From: Pinguiococcus pyrenoidosus
Taxonomy: Eukaryota; Sar; Pinguiophyceae; Pinguiochrysidales; Pinguiochrysidaceae
Assembly (NCBI GenBank): GCA_019677205.1
Contig: JAAMXY010001202.1
Span: 1-18,150, forward strand
DNA: 18,150 nucleotides
Direction of reading: 5' to 3'
Shown piece by piece: positions 6,666-16,193 of this stretch. The stretch's first letter is position 1. Each line of letters opens with the position of its first letter. A program made the position numbers and the translations under genes. The notes beneath the pieces were generated by a model that searched no databases, was not told the DNA's origin, and saw nothing but the letters and a program-made list of their open reading frames with translations.

Positions 6666-8951
6666 ATGAGTCGACTTTGCGTGAAGAACCTGCCTGCGTA
6701 TGTGGACGAGCGGCGCCTGCGAGAGCACTTCGCCGAACTCGGCGACGTGACAGACGCCAAAGTCATCCGCCGTGGCGATGGCCTCTCCCGCAGATTCGGC
6801 TTCGTGGGCTTCCTGTCCTCCAGTGCCGCGGCTGCGGCGCAGGAGCACTTCAACGGGACCTTCCTGGACACCTGCCGCATCTCGGTGGAGGAGGCGCTGG
6901 GAAAAGATGACGAGCGCCTGCGCCCGTGGAGCAAGCACTCGAAGAAGAGGCGGCGCGAGAAGGACGCCGAGAAGGCCGCGGGCGATGGCGATGGCGATGG
7001 CGATGGCGACCAGCGTAGGATGCCCGGGGCGAGCAAGGAGGAGGAAGGGAAGCAGGAGGCTCTGAAGGCGGAGTTCATGCAGGTTGCAACGGGACGCCGC
7101 GAGGGGAAGTTTTGGGCCAACGACACCGACATGAGCGCTGAGCAGCCGGGAGGCCATGGAGAAACGGCGGAGGCAGACAGCGATGCGGAGTATGAGGACC
7201 ACGATGTAGAAGCTATAAGTCGCAAAGGAGAGGGAGACGTTGACGCCGAAAGGAAAGCAAAGGGAGGCGACGAAAAGGAGGACGAAGAAGAAGAGGAGAA
7301 CGAAGAAGAACAAGCACGAGCAGGAGAAGAAGAGGATCCCGTTGCTGAGGAAGAACCTGGGTCTGCCCTCGACTACCTGAAACGTCGTGTCGGGCGTTTC
7401 GATTCCGATGACGACGACGACAACGACGACGACGAGGAGGAGGACGAGGAGAAGGAGGAGGTGGTGGACGACGAAGACCGAGTGCAGGAGCACAGCGACA
7501 ATCGCGGACGCGTCGCCGACCACACTGAGCAGGAAGCTGAAGGAAATGTGGAGGGTGCCGTGGTCGAGGACGGGGAGCCTGATCCTGATCCTGCTAGTGA
7601 CGCTCAGGATGGCCAGGAACGCCGGGATGGCCGGGAAGGCCGGGATGCCCCGAGTCGAAGGACCGAAGATCCAGAGAATGAGGAAGACGAGGGGCGACTG
7701 TTTCTGCGCAATCTGCCGTACCGCACAACGGAAGAAGATCTGCAGGAACGATTTGGAGACTTTGGGAAGGTCGTCGAGGTGCACATCCCGACGGATGACG
7801 CCGGGCGAGGGAAAGGCTTTGCATTCGTCACGTTCTTGCTGCCCGACGCTGCTCGGAGCGCCATGGAGGAGATGAATGGAACCGCTTTTCAAGGGCGCAT
7901 CGTACACATCGCCCCTGCCAAGGCGCGCTTGCGGGAGAATGCGGTCGATCCGAGCGATCCCAGACTCACGTTCAAGCAGAGGAGGGAGCTCGAGCGCAAG
8001 TCCAAGGCAACGGATGCCACCGGCTGGCACGCGTCGCACATCCGGAGCGACGCGGCTGTGGCGGCGGCCGCGAAGAAGCTGGGAGTCGAAGCGCGGGATT
8101 TGTACAGCGTAGAAGCACAAGGCGCGGGAGACATGGCCGTCGCAGTGGCCTTGGCGGAGACGGACATTGTGAAAGAGAACCAGCAGTACTTCGCGGCGGA
8201 AGGTATCGACGTCTCCGCGCTGGAGAATGGAGAGGAGGTGAAGAGATCCCGAACGGCCCTTATCGTCAAGAACCTGCCGTACAGCACCGATGAGGAGAGC
8301 CTGCGACCCCTGTTCGAGGCGCACGGCACCATCCTCCGCTTCCTCATTCCCCCTTCTGGGACCCTAGCGGCAGTGGAGTACGCACAGCCCAACGAGGCGA
8401 AGGCGGCCTTGAAGCGCATGGCATATCGAAGGTTCAAGCACGTGCCGATCTACCTCGAATGGGCGCCGCTCCTCAAGGAAGCCCCGCCCGAAGCAACGGC
8501 GACGGCGCCGACGACGGCGCCGGCACCAACGCCAACGCTAACGCCGGCACCTCCGATGCAGAAGAAGTCAGAGAAGCTGCAGCTCGAGCCCGAGTCCTAC
8601 ACCAGCAAGAATGAAGAGCTGGTGAAGAAGCTCCTCGTGAGAAACGTGCCGTTCCAGGCGACGGCGAAGGACATTCGGTCGCTGTTCAAGGGCGCCGCCG
8701 GCGTCGGCGTGAAGAATGTGCGGCTACCGAAGCGCATGAACGGCAAGCACCGTGGCTTCGCCTTCGTGGAGTTCGAGACGGCCAAGGGCGCTGCCGAAGC
8801 CCGGGAATCCCTGAAAAACACCCACCTCTACGGGCGGCATCTGGTGATTGAAGCGGCGTCCGACAAGTCGGCAGACCTCGAAGGGATGATCAAGCGCACT
8901 CGCGCGGATTTCCTGAGGGGCGGCAGCGGCAAGAAGCGACGCTTGCAGTAG
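6666..8951 (+). CDS. MRD1: MRD1/RBM19-type multi-RRM ribosome biogenesis factor
   Basis: Intronless, 761 residues. MRD1/RBM19 binds pre-rRNA in the nucleolus and is needed for 18S rRNA maturation in known eukaryotes. The protein begins exactly as the family does, MSRLCVKNLPAYV, with RNP1 RRFGFVGF, so start 6666 is preferred over the in-frame ATG at 6531. Four RRMs are visible: about 2-78; 345-420 (RLFLRNLPYRTTEEDL, RNP1 GKGFAFVTF); 531-600 (ALIVKNLPYSTDEESL with the family PPSGTLAAVEYA strand and no classic RNP1); and 655-735 (LLVRNVPF, RNP1 HRGFAFVEF, then HLYGRHLVIE). Residues about 95-343 form an unusually long Glu/Asp-rich linker. Fungal Mrd1 has five RRMs and animal RBM19 six; the penultimate one seems absent here, replaced by a Thr/Ala/Pro linker at about 605-645. 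Confidence 0.93.
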   Translation: MSRLCVKNLPAYVDERRLREHFAELGDVTDAKVIRRGDGLSRRFGFVGFLSSSAAAAAQEHFNGTFLDTCRISVEEALGKDDERLRPWSKHSKKRRREKDAEKAAGDGDGDGDGDQRRMPGASKEEEGKQEALKAEFMQVATGRREGKFWANDTDMSAEQPGGHGETAEADSDAEYEDHDVEAISRKGEGDVDAERKAKGGDEKEDEEEEENEEEQARAGEEEDPVAEEEPGSALDYLKRRVGRFDSDDDDDNDDDEEEDEEKEEVVDDEDRVQEHSDNRGRVADHTEQEAEGNVEGAVVEDGEPDPDPASDAQDGQERRDGREGRDAPSRRTEDPENEEDEGRLFLRNLPYRTTEEDLQERFGDFGKVVEVHIPTDDAGRGKGFAFVTFLLPDAARSAMEEMNGTAFQGRIVHIAPAKARLRENAVDPSDPRLTFKQRRELERKSKATDATGWHASHIRSDAAVAAAAKKLGVEARDLYSVEAQGAGDMAVAVALAETDIVKENQQYFAAEGIDVSALENGEEVKRSRTALIVKNLPYSTDEESLRPLFEAHGTILRFLIPPSGTLAAVEYAQPNEAKAALKRMAYRRFKHVPIYLEWAPLLKEAPPEATATAPTTAPAPTPTLTPAPPMQKKSEKLQLEPESYTSKNEELVKKLLVRNVPFQATAKDIRSLFKGAAGVGVKNVRLPKRMNGKHRGFAFVEFETAKGAAEARESLKNTHLYGRHLVIEAASDKSADLEGMIKRTRADFLRGGSGKKRRLQ

Positions 8952-9089
8952 CCCAAGCACACAACTCGGTGAGAAAAGAAAAAAGAAAAAAGGACGATAC
9001 AGGCCTCAAGAAACTTGGACTTCATCCTGGGTCTCAGCGCCTCTGTCGCAAGGCTTTCGCCCGCCATCTCTCCTCCACCTGTTCCGCCG

Positions 9090-9413
9090 CTACGAGTTGT
9101 CCGTCCAGGTGTGCGAGCAGCTCACGCACTTGTAGAAGCGCGTGGACGGCTCGTCCGCCGACCGAATCTGGATCTGCATGAAGTACGCCTCGGTCGACGG
9201 ACAGATGGGACAGTCTGCGAAGGTGCGGTCCACGTTCTCCCAGGCGTCCGAACCGCCCAAGATGTCGTCGACTTGCTTCTTCTGCACGGGGATCGGCGTG
9301 CGAATCTTCTTCTTGATGTTGCACACGTACGGACACGTCGTGCAGAAGAAGCGCAGACCCGAAGACGCGGACTCCACCAGCAGCAGGTTGCCGCACGGAG
9401 GACAGAACTGCAT
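9090..9413 (-). CDS. RPC11: DNA-directed RNA polymerase III subunit RPC11 (POLR3K)
   Basis: Intronless, 107 residues, matching the usual length of about 108. This subunit of RNA polymerase III carries the intrinsic RNA-cleavage activity and acts in termination and re-initiation. The N-terminal zinc ribbon begins MQFCPPCGNLLLVE and closes with FFCTTCPYVCNI. The linker VDDILGGSDAWENVDRT is a family signature. The C-terminal TFIIS-like ribbon has CPIC, AYFMQIQIRSADEPSTRFYK and CVSC, with the acidic hairpin (RSADEP) needed for cleavage. Start 9413 was chosen because family members begin at this Met; the frame extends 18 codons upstream without conserved features. It is convergent with MRD1, with 138 bp between the two stops. 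Confidence 0.96.
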   Translation of the reverse strand: MQFCPPCGNLLLVESASSGLRFFCTTCPYVCNIKKKIRTPIPVQKKQVDDILGGSDAWENVDRTFADCPICPSTEAYFMQIQIRSADEPSTRFYKCVSCSHTWTDNS

Positions 9414-9829
9414 TTCCGCTGTACGGTGCGCTAGGAACTCGAGTGGAAGCGGTGCAGACCCTCGCACATGCTACATGCGGCTCAGGCGAAACGGGAAATT
9501 GGGCGCGAAAGCGCACATTCCGCGCGCATTCAAAAAGCCCGCCAAAACGGAGCGCGCGCGATATGGCTCAGCTGATCGACTGGAAGAGATCCAAAGAGCT
9601 GCTTTCCAATTTTGATGTTCCATCTTGGCCATCGTTCAGATGCCTTATCGTTGAGGATAGTTATATTAACGATTAGAATATTGAAGCCAAGAAGGGGAAA
9701 AGTGAACAACGTGTCGTATCGCAATGTAACTATGACATGGGGCAATCAAGCTGGGGGAAACAGAGAGCACAGAATCCAGCGGCGCTCAGCCGCGCGCGCC
9801 TTTCCCGCGTCTCCCGCGCGTCAGCCAGC
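9414..9829. promoter_or_regulatory. Divergent promoter region between RPC11 and HID1
   Basis: 416 bp separate the two divergent starts. The RPC11-proximal part is GC-rich, the middle (about 9605-9700) is AT-rich with a TTATATTAACG stretch, and the HID1-proximal part contains TTTCCCGCG near 9801, similar to an E2F-type site. I could not assign a definite core promoter. Confidence 0.3.
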
Positions 9830-12800
9830 ATGGGCGCCAACAGCGGCCGGCTCAAGCTCAAGGAAGCTGCGGACAGGCTGCTCACGCGAGATGTGGCGTT
9901 CTCGGACACGGAGTTCTGGAATGGTCTTTGGGATCCGTCTCTGTCCGCGGAGGACATCTTCGAGGCCTTCGGGCCACAGATCATGGAGTCCATGCTGCTC
10001 GCGCGCGCGCGCAACCTGAAGAATGTGATCTCCCTGGCGGTGGCGCAGCTGTGCCAGTTTGTGGAGACGCCCTTGCCCATGTACACCGACAATGCGCTGA
10101 ACTGTATCCGCGTTCTCACAAGAGTTCTGCCCGTGGTGAACGAAGCGCGCTTCGCGCAGTTCCGCAAAGACACCTTCTGGAAGGCCGAGGATGCCGAGTC
10201 CGAGCCGCTGGCGAGGTTGCTCATCCATGCGGTCATGCACCTGTGCTTCGTGCCGGGGTTTACGATCGACGAAGGTAATTCCAGAGTCGGTGCATCTCGG
10301 ACAGAGTGTGAGGGGCCAAGACTGCCGGAAGTGCTTTTGGCAGAGCGCGCAGAGGTCCAGAGGATCACGTTGAAGAGCAGCTACTGATTTGTGGTTCCTG
10401 TGACAGCGTCGGAGGTGGCGGATTCCCAGCCGGGCCGGGGGAGCTACCAGCCACCTGGCGCTTCTGGGCGGCCTGGGGACGACGGGGAGCAGGCGAGGAG
10501 TGACGATCCGCTCCGCATCCCCTTCCCGCGCATCCTGTGGTTCTCCGGCGTGGGCTCCACCTCGGTCTTTGCGCACAGCAAGGACTTTGACGCGCATCGC
10601 ATTGAGGTGCTTCGGCTCCTGATCGCCATCCTCTCGGAGCCGGTGTTCCTGGCGCCCACGGACTTGGCGCAGACCAGGTATGCACGACGACTTGCCCTTG
10701 CCCTTGCCCTTGCCCTTGCGCTTGCGCTTGCCCTTGTGCTTGCCCTTGTGCTTGCCCTTGCACCCCGGTGCCACGCACTGATCGTCACGGTCGGCAGGTG
10801 CGACTGGGCTCCTCTGGTGACGGCGATGGACAGCCCGTTCGCGTCCTCCCTGTTCTGCAGCCTGCTGAACGCCATCCTTCAGTACACTCCCTCGTCGTGG
10901 GTGCCGTATGCGAACGCGCTGGTGACGGACAACAGCCATGCTCTAGTGGATGCCTCCTCGCAAGTCTTGGCGATCATGTTGGACAATCCAACGAGCCTAG
11001 AGATCCTGCCGGCGACAGGCATTCAGGGCAACACCGACAAGGACGAGATCATCCCGCCGCAGCCCGGCGGGGCGCCAAAGGTGCCCGAGCAGAAGAGTGG
11101 GAACACCCAGAAGCGCCCGGCGCCGCAGCTTGTTTCCAACAACGTGTTCCAGCACCTCGTTCGTAACATCAAGGATGGGCCTAGCCTGACCATGATTTAC
11201 GACGCGTTCGTGCGCTTGCTCACGAACGTCTACGAGTCCGTCAACACGCTGCTGCCGGGAAGCACCACCCAGATCTCCTGCCATCGGGAGCTGCTGATCG
11301 TGCTTTGGAAGATCCTGACGTACAATCCCCACATCGAGCAGCACATCGTGCAGCAGTGCGATCCGTGCAAGCTCGTGGTGCCGCTTTGTTTTATGATGTT
11401 TGATTCGCGCAGGGACACGGCCAGGGTGGGCCTCATCCACCTCTGCACATTCCTGCTGCTTCGACTGAGCGGGGATCGCGAATTCTGCATCGCGCTGAAC
11501 AAGCCTTTCTCGACCCAGCTGCCCGTGGACCTGCCCGCGTTTACTGGCTCTCACGCAGATCTGGTCATGCTCACGGTGCACAAGTTGATCGTCAACGGCA
11601 TCGATGGGCTGCGGCAGCTGCACCAATGCTTGCTCATCATCGCGGCGAACATCAGTCCGTACGTGCGCAATGTCAGCATCGTGACGGCCGTAAAGCTCAT
11701 GAACCTCTTCGAGGTGCTCACGTCGCCGAAGTATCTCTTCGCCAAGGAGGAGAACCACCATCACGCCGTGCTGCTGCTCGATCTGTTCAACAATGTAGTT
11801 CAGTACCAGTTCGGCAGCAACCCGCATCTTGTGTACGCCATGGTGAAAAGGGCGCATGTGTTCCAATCGCTGTTTGACATGACGCTGGAAAGCGCTCAAG
11901 GTATCGCACAACAGCATCGAGCGGATGTCCTTGTTCGCCTGGAGATGAAGATGCGGAAGAGCGGGCCGGTGCCCCCACCAGCGCCACCTTCGAGGCCACC
12001 TTCGGGGGTCGCTTCGGCGCCAGTTCTCAGACGTGCACACCCAAAGCCTCCACCGCAACCATTCGTCCCCGCTGCGTCCACCGCGGAGAGCAACGCGGAA
12101 AGACCAGCGGATACGCCCGCCGCGACTGCCCCGGACGCGGGCGAGGCTGCCACTACAGGCATGCAGACGAGTGCGGAGGCTTCGTCAAGAGAAGCATACG
12201 GGACAGAATCAGCGGAGAGCGCAGAGCGAGAAGCGGGACAGGAGCTAGCGGACGGCGCAGCGGAATCGGAGGATACTGGGGTAGGCAACGCCACGGTCAG
12301 CGATGCTGTTGAAGCAGTCGAAATTGAAATGAGCGAACTTGAAGTGGGCGAACTTGAAAGGGGCGAACTTGAAGCAGCTGAAGCTGAACCCGAGAAAGCT
12401 GAACCCGAGAAAGCTGAACCCGAGAAAGCTGAACCCGATGAAGCTGAAGCTGTCGTCGGTGAAGCTGACGTCGGTGAAGCTGACGTCGGTGAAGCTGTGG
12501 CTAACGAAGCAGGAGCTAACGAAGCCGCCGAGGTCGGTGAAGGCGACGATGCGGACGGAGCAGAAGTTGATGAAACTGGACCTGAAGCGGATACGGAGGC
12601 AACGGAAGTATACGAAGTGGAAGCTGATATCACAGATGCAGAAGCCGATGCCGCTGAAGCAGAAGCCGACGAAGTCAACGAAGCGAAAGTTGAAAGAGCA
12701 GAAGGTGAAACAGGAGCCGCCGAAGCTGGCGCCGACCAGACGGAAGCTGGCGCCGACCAGACGGAAGCTGGCGCCGACCAGACGGAAGCTGATGCCGACC

Positions 12801-13675
12801 AGACGGAAGCTGGCGCCGACCAGACGGAAGCTGATGCCGACCAGACGGAAGCTGATGCCGACCAGACGGAAGCTGATGACAACGAAACGGGGGATGCGGA
12901 AGCTGCCGAAGGCGAAAGCGACGCAGCAGAAGAGATACTAGCGTCGACGGGGACGACATCTGGTGAGCCGCGAGCGGAGGATGCCGAGCAAGCAGCTGTA
13001 GCGGCGAACACATCAGATCCATCGGAAAGGACGGAGGGAATCGAAGGAGACGCATCGGCAGTGGTGGAGCCGTCGGCTTCACAGGTGGTGGAAGTCCCTC
13101 CACCTGTACAGACTGGAGGCGGCGTTGGGAGCGTTGCAGAGGTCGACGGGGCACAACTGGGGGAGACAGCCGATTCCGAGGTGGCTGGGGTTCCGCCAAA
13201 TGGGGGTGCCCCAGTGGGAATGCAAAGGCCAGAAGAGAAGGCCAATGGAGAAGGCTTCGAGGAGCCAGCTGCGAGGGCGCCGGAGGAGGAGGATCTGAAC
13301 GCCAAGGTCTCCGAGATCACATACATCCCTACGCGGCAGTGGCTGGAGTCATTCAAGGCCCAGGAGCCCTTGGTCACCATCCAGTGCTTGCTGGCGCACC
13401 TTGGGCCCAAGGTGGCGCGATTCGAAAGGCTGAATGACGAGAAGCGCCAGGAGCATGAGCTCGTCGAGTTCCTGGAGAACACGACGCTGGTCGGCCTCCT
13501 CCCGACGCCGCACAACATCACCATTCGGAGGTATCAGGAGAACCAGTTCATGCGCGGTTGGTTCACGGCATATCTGTGGGGAACGGTGTTCATCAGGAAT
13601 CAGGACAAACTGCCCCTCTTCGACGGAGAGAGGATCAAGCTGTTTCGCGTGACAACGGCGACTCCGCCACCGTAG
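9830..13675 (+). CDS. HID1: HID1 (Hid-1/Dymeclin-like trafficking factor) with large acidic insertion
   Basis: Three exons, 9830..10274, 10407..10677 and 10798..13675, joined in phases 1 and 2, give 1197 residues; animal HID1 is about 790. HID1 is a Golgi-associated peripheral protein in dense-core vesicle and trans-Golgi sorting. The start MGANSGRLKL fits N-myristoylation, as in animal HID1. Recognisable segments include NALNCIRVLTRVLP, RVGLIHLCTFLLLRLSGDRE, LPAFTGSHADLVMLTVHKLI, SIVTAVKLMNLFEV, LLLDLFNNVVQYQFGSNP and, at the C-terminus, LVGLLPTPHNITIRRYQ and WFTAYLWGTVFIRN. Between the conserved halves, residues about 625-1075 form a Glu/Ala-rich linker with EPEKA and AGADQTE repeats. There is no stop or obvious intron in it. 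Intron 1 is 10275..10406; intron 2 (10678..10797) is 120 nt, in frame and stop-free, so it could be retained. Confidence 0.93.
10691..10762 (+). repeat. Hexanucleotide (CTTGCC/G/TG) tandem repeat inside HID1 intron 2
   Basis: Twelve perfectly phased 6-bp units of the form CTTGNN (CTTGCC seven times, CTTGCG twice, CTTGTG twice, CTTGCA once) fill 60 percent of the 120-nt intron. In the HID1 frame they would read as alternating Leu-Ala/Leu-Val, and on the minus strand as GGCAAG repeats. Confidence 0.95.
12383..12442 (+). repeat. 15-nt coding repeat (AEPEK) in HID1 linker
   Basis: GCTGAACCCGAGAAA occurs three times in succession from 12383, with a fourth variant copy ending in GATGAA. It encodes Ala-Glu-Pro-Glu-Lys. 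A second 15-nt family, GGTGAAGCTGACGTC, follows at about 12458-12500. Confidence 0.9.
12725..12892 (+). repeat. 21-nt coding minisatellite (AGADQTE) in HID1 linker
   Basis: Seven 21-nt copies start at 12725, 12746, 12767, 12788, 12809, 12830 and 12851, encoding A-G/D-A-D-Q-T-E, followed by a degenerate eighth (ADDNET). Gly and Asp versions alternate irregularly, which points to recent unequal exchange. The unit keeps the reading frame. Confidence 0.95.
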
Positions 13676-13935
13676 GGCGGCAGCGTCATCCGCAGCGCCC
13701 GCAACGGGGACGCTTGGCGTCTGCAGGAATTTTGAGACGCAGACTAGACGGCATGGGCCTAGTCCATCCTGCTCTTTCCTCGGGAAGTGTTTGCCAAGGC
13801 CAGAAGCAGAGCCCGGCGCGTCGCCACGGCAGTCGCAGCGGAATGACGCCACTGCCATCTCTCCAGCAAGGGCGGCGTATTTTGCTATCGCTCTACGCTT
13901 GTGTTCCCTCCATGCGCCCTGCCATCCCCCAGCTA

Positions 13936-14003
13936 TCCCTACCAACCTCCTAGAAGTACTGCAACGCTCTCCCTACCAACCTCCCAGAAGTACTGCAACG
14001 CTC
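13936..14003. repeat. 34-bp tandem duplication
   Basis: Two head-to-tail 34-bp copies, 13936..13969 and 13970..14003, differ at one base (CTCCTAG versus CTCCCAG). The beginning of a further copy (TCCC) follows. It is a recent local duplication about 260 bp after the HID1 stop. Confidence 0.92.
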
Positions 14004-14078
14004 TCCCAGGTCACTTTCACGACGGTACGGAGTAGCTGGATGCGGCTGCGTCGAAGAAGACATCCTCGCGTCTCTTTC

Positions 14079-14119
14079 TCCGGTTTTCGCGACCGTGACG
14101 CTGGCGGACGAAAACCGGA
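14079..14119. repeat. Inverted repeat with 11-bp perfect arms
   Basis: TCCGGTTTTCG at 14079..14089 is the exact reverse complement of CGAAAACCGGA at 14109..14119, separated by 19 bases. It could form a hairpin or be a dimeric protein-binding site upstream of the ankyrin gene. No function is evident. Confidence 0.75.
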
Positions 14120-14518
14120 AACCGGAAGTCACATCCAAAGACGAACGTTGAGCGAAGCGACTGAGCGAATTCCGCGGCGCTGGACGCCGTGCGTCGCTGT
14201 CCGGCGCTTTCGCTTCCTCTGCGAGCGAATACAAAGCGTTGTTCGCGAGGGTCACCACGTTGCGCATCTGCGTCGTGACTCTTCCAGTTCCTTTCTAGGG
14301 CGCAACGGAAGAGAGACACTTGAGCAAAGCGATTCACGTGGAAAACGCACTTCGGATTTCTGGGCCGTCTGCTCTTAGACGATCGGTATCTGGTGCTTGA
14401 GAGATCTTTGGCATCGGATCATCGGTCCTCCACCGGGGGGAAAGGAGAAAGTTCTGTGGCGTTCGCGGTGAAGGGAACACGGAGTCTTTGGCGCAAAGTT
14501 GGAAGAGACTGCGACGGA

Positions 14519-16066
14519 ATGAGGAACAGAACCAGATGTCCCATCGCGTCTTGGGACGAGCTAGACGCTCACTTTCGTATCGAGATCGACGAGCGTCGCC
14601 GGAACAGCCAAGTGGTGGCGGCGGCTCACTTCCTCCGCTGGGTGGAAGAGAGTTGTCGAGCGCTCGCCCATGACAAGATCGGACTGTTCGCGGAGACTCT
14701 GAAGCTCTTCACGTCTGGCGGGAACGATCTGGACAGCATGGCCTACGAGGGCCGAAGCGCAGTGCACATCGCGGCGGAGAGACACCGCGCGGACATCCTT
14801 GCGGCGCTATTCGATGCGGGCGCTGAGAGCGTCAACGCCAGGAGCCAAGGCAGAACGCCGCTGGTGGCCGCGGTGGAGGCCATGCGGAGCTGCCATCGTC
14901 CGTCGCGGTCGTGGTCATCTGTGGTCGGAGTGCTTCTGGACGCCGGTGCCGAGGTCAACGTCTTCACGGCCACGCGGCCCAGACTGACGCTCCTGGCGTA
15001 CGTGGTGAAGCTGCAGGACGCCGAGCTGGTGCGGTTGATGTGCGCCGCCGGAGCGGACCTGAGTGCCAAGTACTTCTCTGGCCAGTCGCTGCTCGGCAAG
15101 GCCGTCGAGCGGGGTGACGCAGAAGTTGGGAAGGTGCTCCTACGGCACGGTGCGGACGTGGATGCTCGAGATGGCTTCGGAGATACGCCGCTGCTACGCA
15201 CGTTGCGCTACATGAAGACCTTGAATCGAGGGCTGATCAGCGAGCTGGTGAGGAGCGGCGCCGACGTCAATGCCGTGAACTCCATCGATGGAAGCACGGC
15301 ACTAACGCACCTGCTAGACATGTCCAACGAGCGGTGGGTGGGCGCCGAGGAGACCAAACGCATGCTGGAAGCCATGCTTGATTGGGGCCTCGATCCGAAT
15401 CAGCCCGACGGCCACGGGTTGACGCCTCTGTACTACGCCATCCGGGCTGAGCGCCGCGTGCCACATGTCGTCTTGGCCTTGCTGAGGCGGGGCGCGGACG
15501 CAAGGCGTCCCTTGCAGGTGTCGGCCAAGGCCGGCGCGGCTCAGGCGCCGGTCGTGATGGCGGCCGCGCTTCCCGACATCGAGCGGGCTCTCGTGGCCTA
15601 CGGGGCCGACCTGGACGTCGACATGACGGAAGACCAGTCTCTGCTACAGTGGGCCCTCTCAAAGAGATACTTCGTGCTGACGGAGTTATGTCTTCGCTAT
15701 TCGCGGAAGGTGCCACCGGAGTGGGTCCACAGAGCAGGCAGGTCTGCCGCCTTTCTTCGGCGCGTCTTCCGCCACACGATCCTGCCCTCCTGGACAAAGC
15801 GGGGTGGACGCTTGCCACAGATATACTACAACGTCCTCCGCCCTTATCTGCTGCTGCATCTGCGCCGTGCCTTACCAGGGACGAGCACCGCCGACGAAGC
15901 GGGAGAAGCAAAACCGAGTGACGCGATCGACGAGGTCAAGATGCTCATCGAGCTGCCCACCGGCGTCGTAAGCTACTCCTTGGCCTTCGTGATTGGGCGG
16001 CCATTCCGCTTCCCCGCATCGCTGTTCGGCGCCTTTTCTGCGGCCTCGTCGCAACCAAAGCCATGA
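14519..16066 (+). CDS. Ankyrin-repeat protein with a novel-looking C-terminal region
   Basis: Intronless frame of 515 residues from the first ATG. About eight to nine ankyrin repeats span residues 78-395, recognisable by EGRSAVHIAAERHRADILAA, GRTPLVAAVEA, LLDAGAEVN, GQSLLGKAVERGDAEVG, LLRHGADVDARD, GDTPLL, LVRSGADVNAVN and GLTPLYYAIRAERR. Ankyrin arrays mediate protein binding. The C-terminal 120 residues have no repeat signature but contain compact hydrophobic segments (YYNVLRPYLLLHLRR, ELPTGVVSYSLAFVIG) that could be a helical adaptor domain; I do not recognise it. There is no signal peptide. The frame extends 42 codons upstream without an ATG, so a spliced 5' exon is possible. The gene is tandem with HID1 and the PDZ gene. 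Confidence 0.85.
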   Translation: MRNRTRCPIASWDELDAHFRIEIDERRRNSQVVAAAHFLRWVEESCRALAHDKIGLFAETLKLFTSGGNDLDSMAYEGRSAVHIAAERHRADILAALFDAGAESVNARSQGRTPLVAAVEAMRSCHRPSRSWSSVVGVLLDAGAEVNVFTATRPRLTLLAYVVKLQDAELVRLMCAAGADLSAKYFSGQSLLGKAVERGDAEVGKVLLRHGADVDARDGFGDTPLLRTLRYMKTLNRGLISELVRSGADVNAVNSIDGSTALTHLLDMSNERWVGAEETKRMLEAMLDWGLDPNQPDGHGLTPLYYAIRAERRVPHVVLALLRRGADARRPLQVSAKAGAAQAPVVMAAALPDIERALVAYGADLDVDMTEDQSLLQWALSKRYFVLTELCLRYSRKVPPEWVHRAGRSAAFLRRVFRHTILPSWTKRGGRLPQIYYNVLRPYLLLHLRRALPGTSTADEAGEAKPSDAIDEVKMLIELPTGVVSYSLAFVIGRPFRFPASLFGAFSAASSQPKP

Positions 16067-16193
16067 TGGTTCCAGTGCCCAAAGTCGGTGATGCAAGGGA
16101 CAGCGAGATCTTCAAACGGGAGACGCGCGATGATGTGCGCCAACGCATACGGGATGTTGCAGGTCTCGCCCCTGGTCCGTGAATTCGCTGACC

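Larger units (their letters stand above)
13676..14518. other. Intergenic region between HID1 and the ankyrin gene
   Basis: Short Arg/Ser-rich frames on both strands show no domain. The region holds the 34-bp tandem repeat and the inverted repeat listed separately, and it must contain the 3' end of HID1 and the promoter of the ankyrin gene. The ankyrin frame is open back to about 14393, so part of 14393-14518 could be coding if an upstream exon exists. Confidence 0.5.

Noticed and set aside
6522-8324. 600-codon open frame on the minus strand
   Set aside because: It is antisense to MRD1 and arises because acidic GAG/GAC-rich coding DNA reads as Leu/Val/Phe on the other strand. The plus strand has four RRMs.
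10691-10762. Leu-Ala repeat as a true HID1 transmembrane segment
   Set aside because: GT-AG boundaries flank it and removal restores alignment with HID1 of other eukaryotes, so I treat it as intron, while flagging possible retention.
11896-13524. 542-codon Ser/Ala-rich minus-strand frame
   Set aside because: It mirrors the Glu/Ala repeats of HID1 (SASVWSA versus ADQTEA). The plus-strand frame links two conserved HID1 halves.
13791-14378. 195-codon Arg/Ser-rich frame between HID1 and the ankyrin gene
   Set aside because: It runs through the 34-bp duplication and the inverted repeat and has no recognisable domain.
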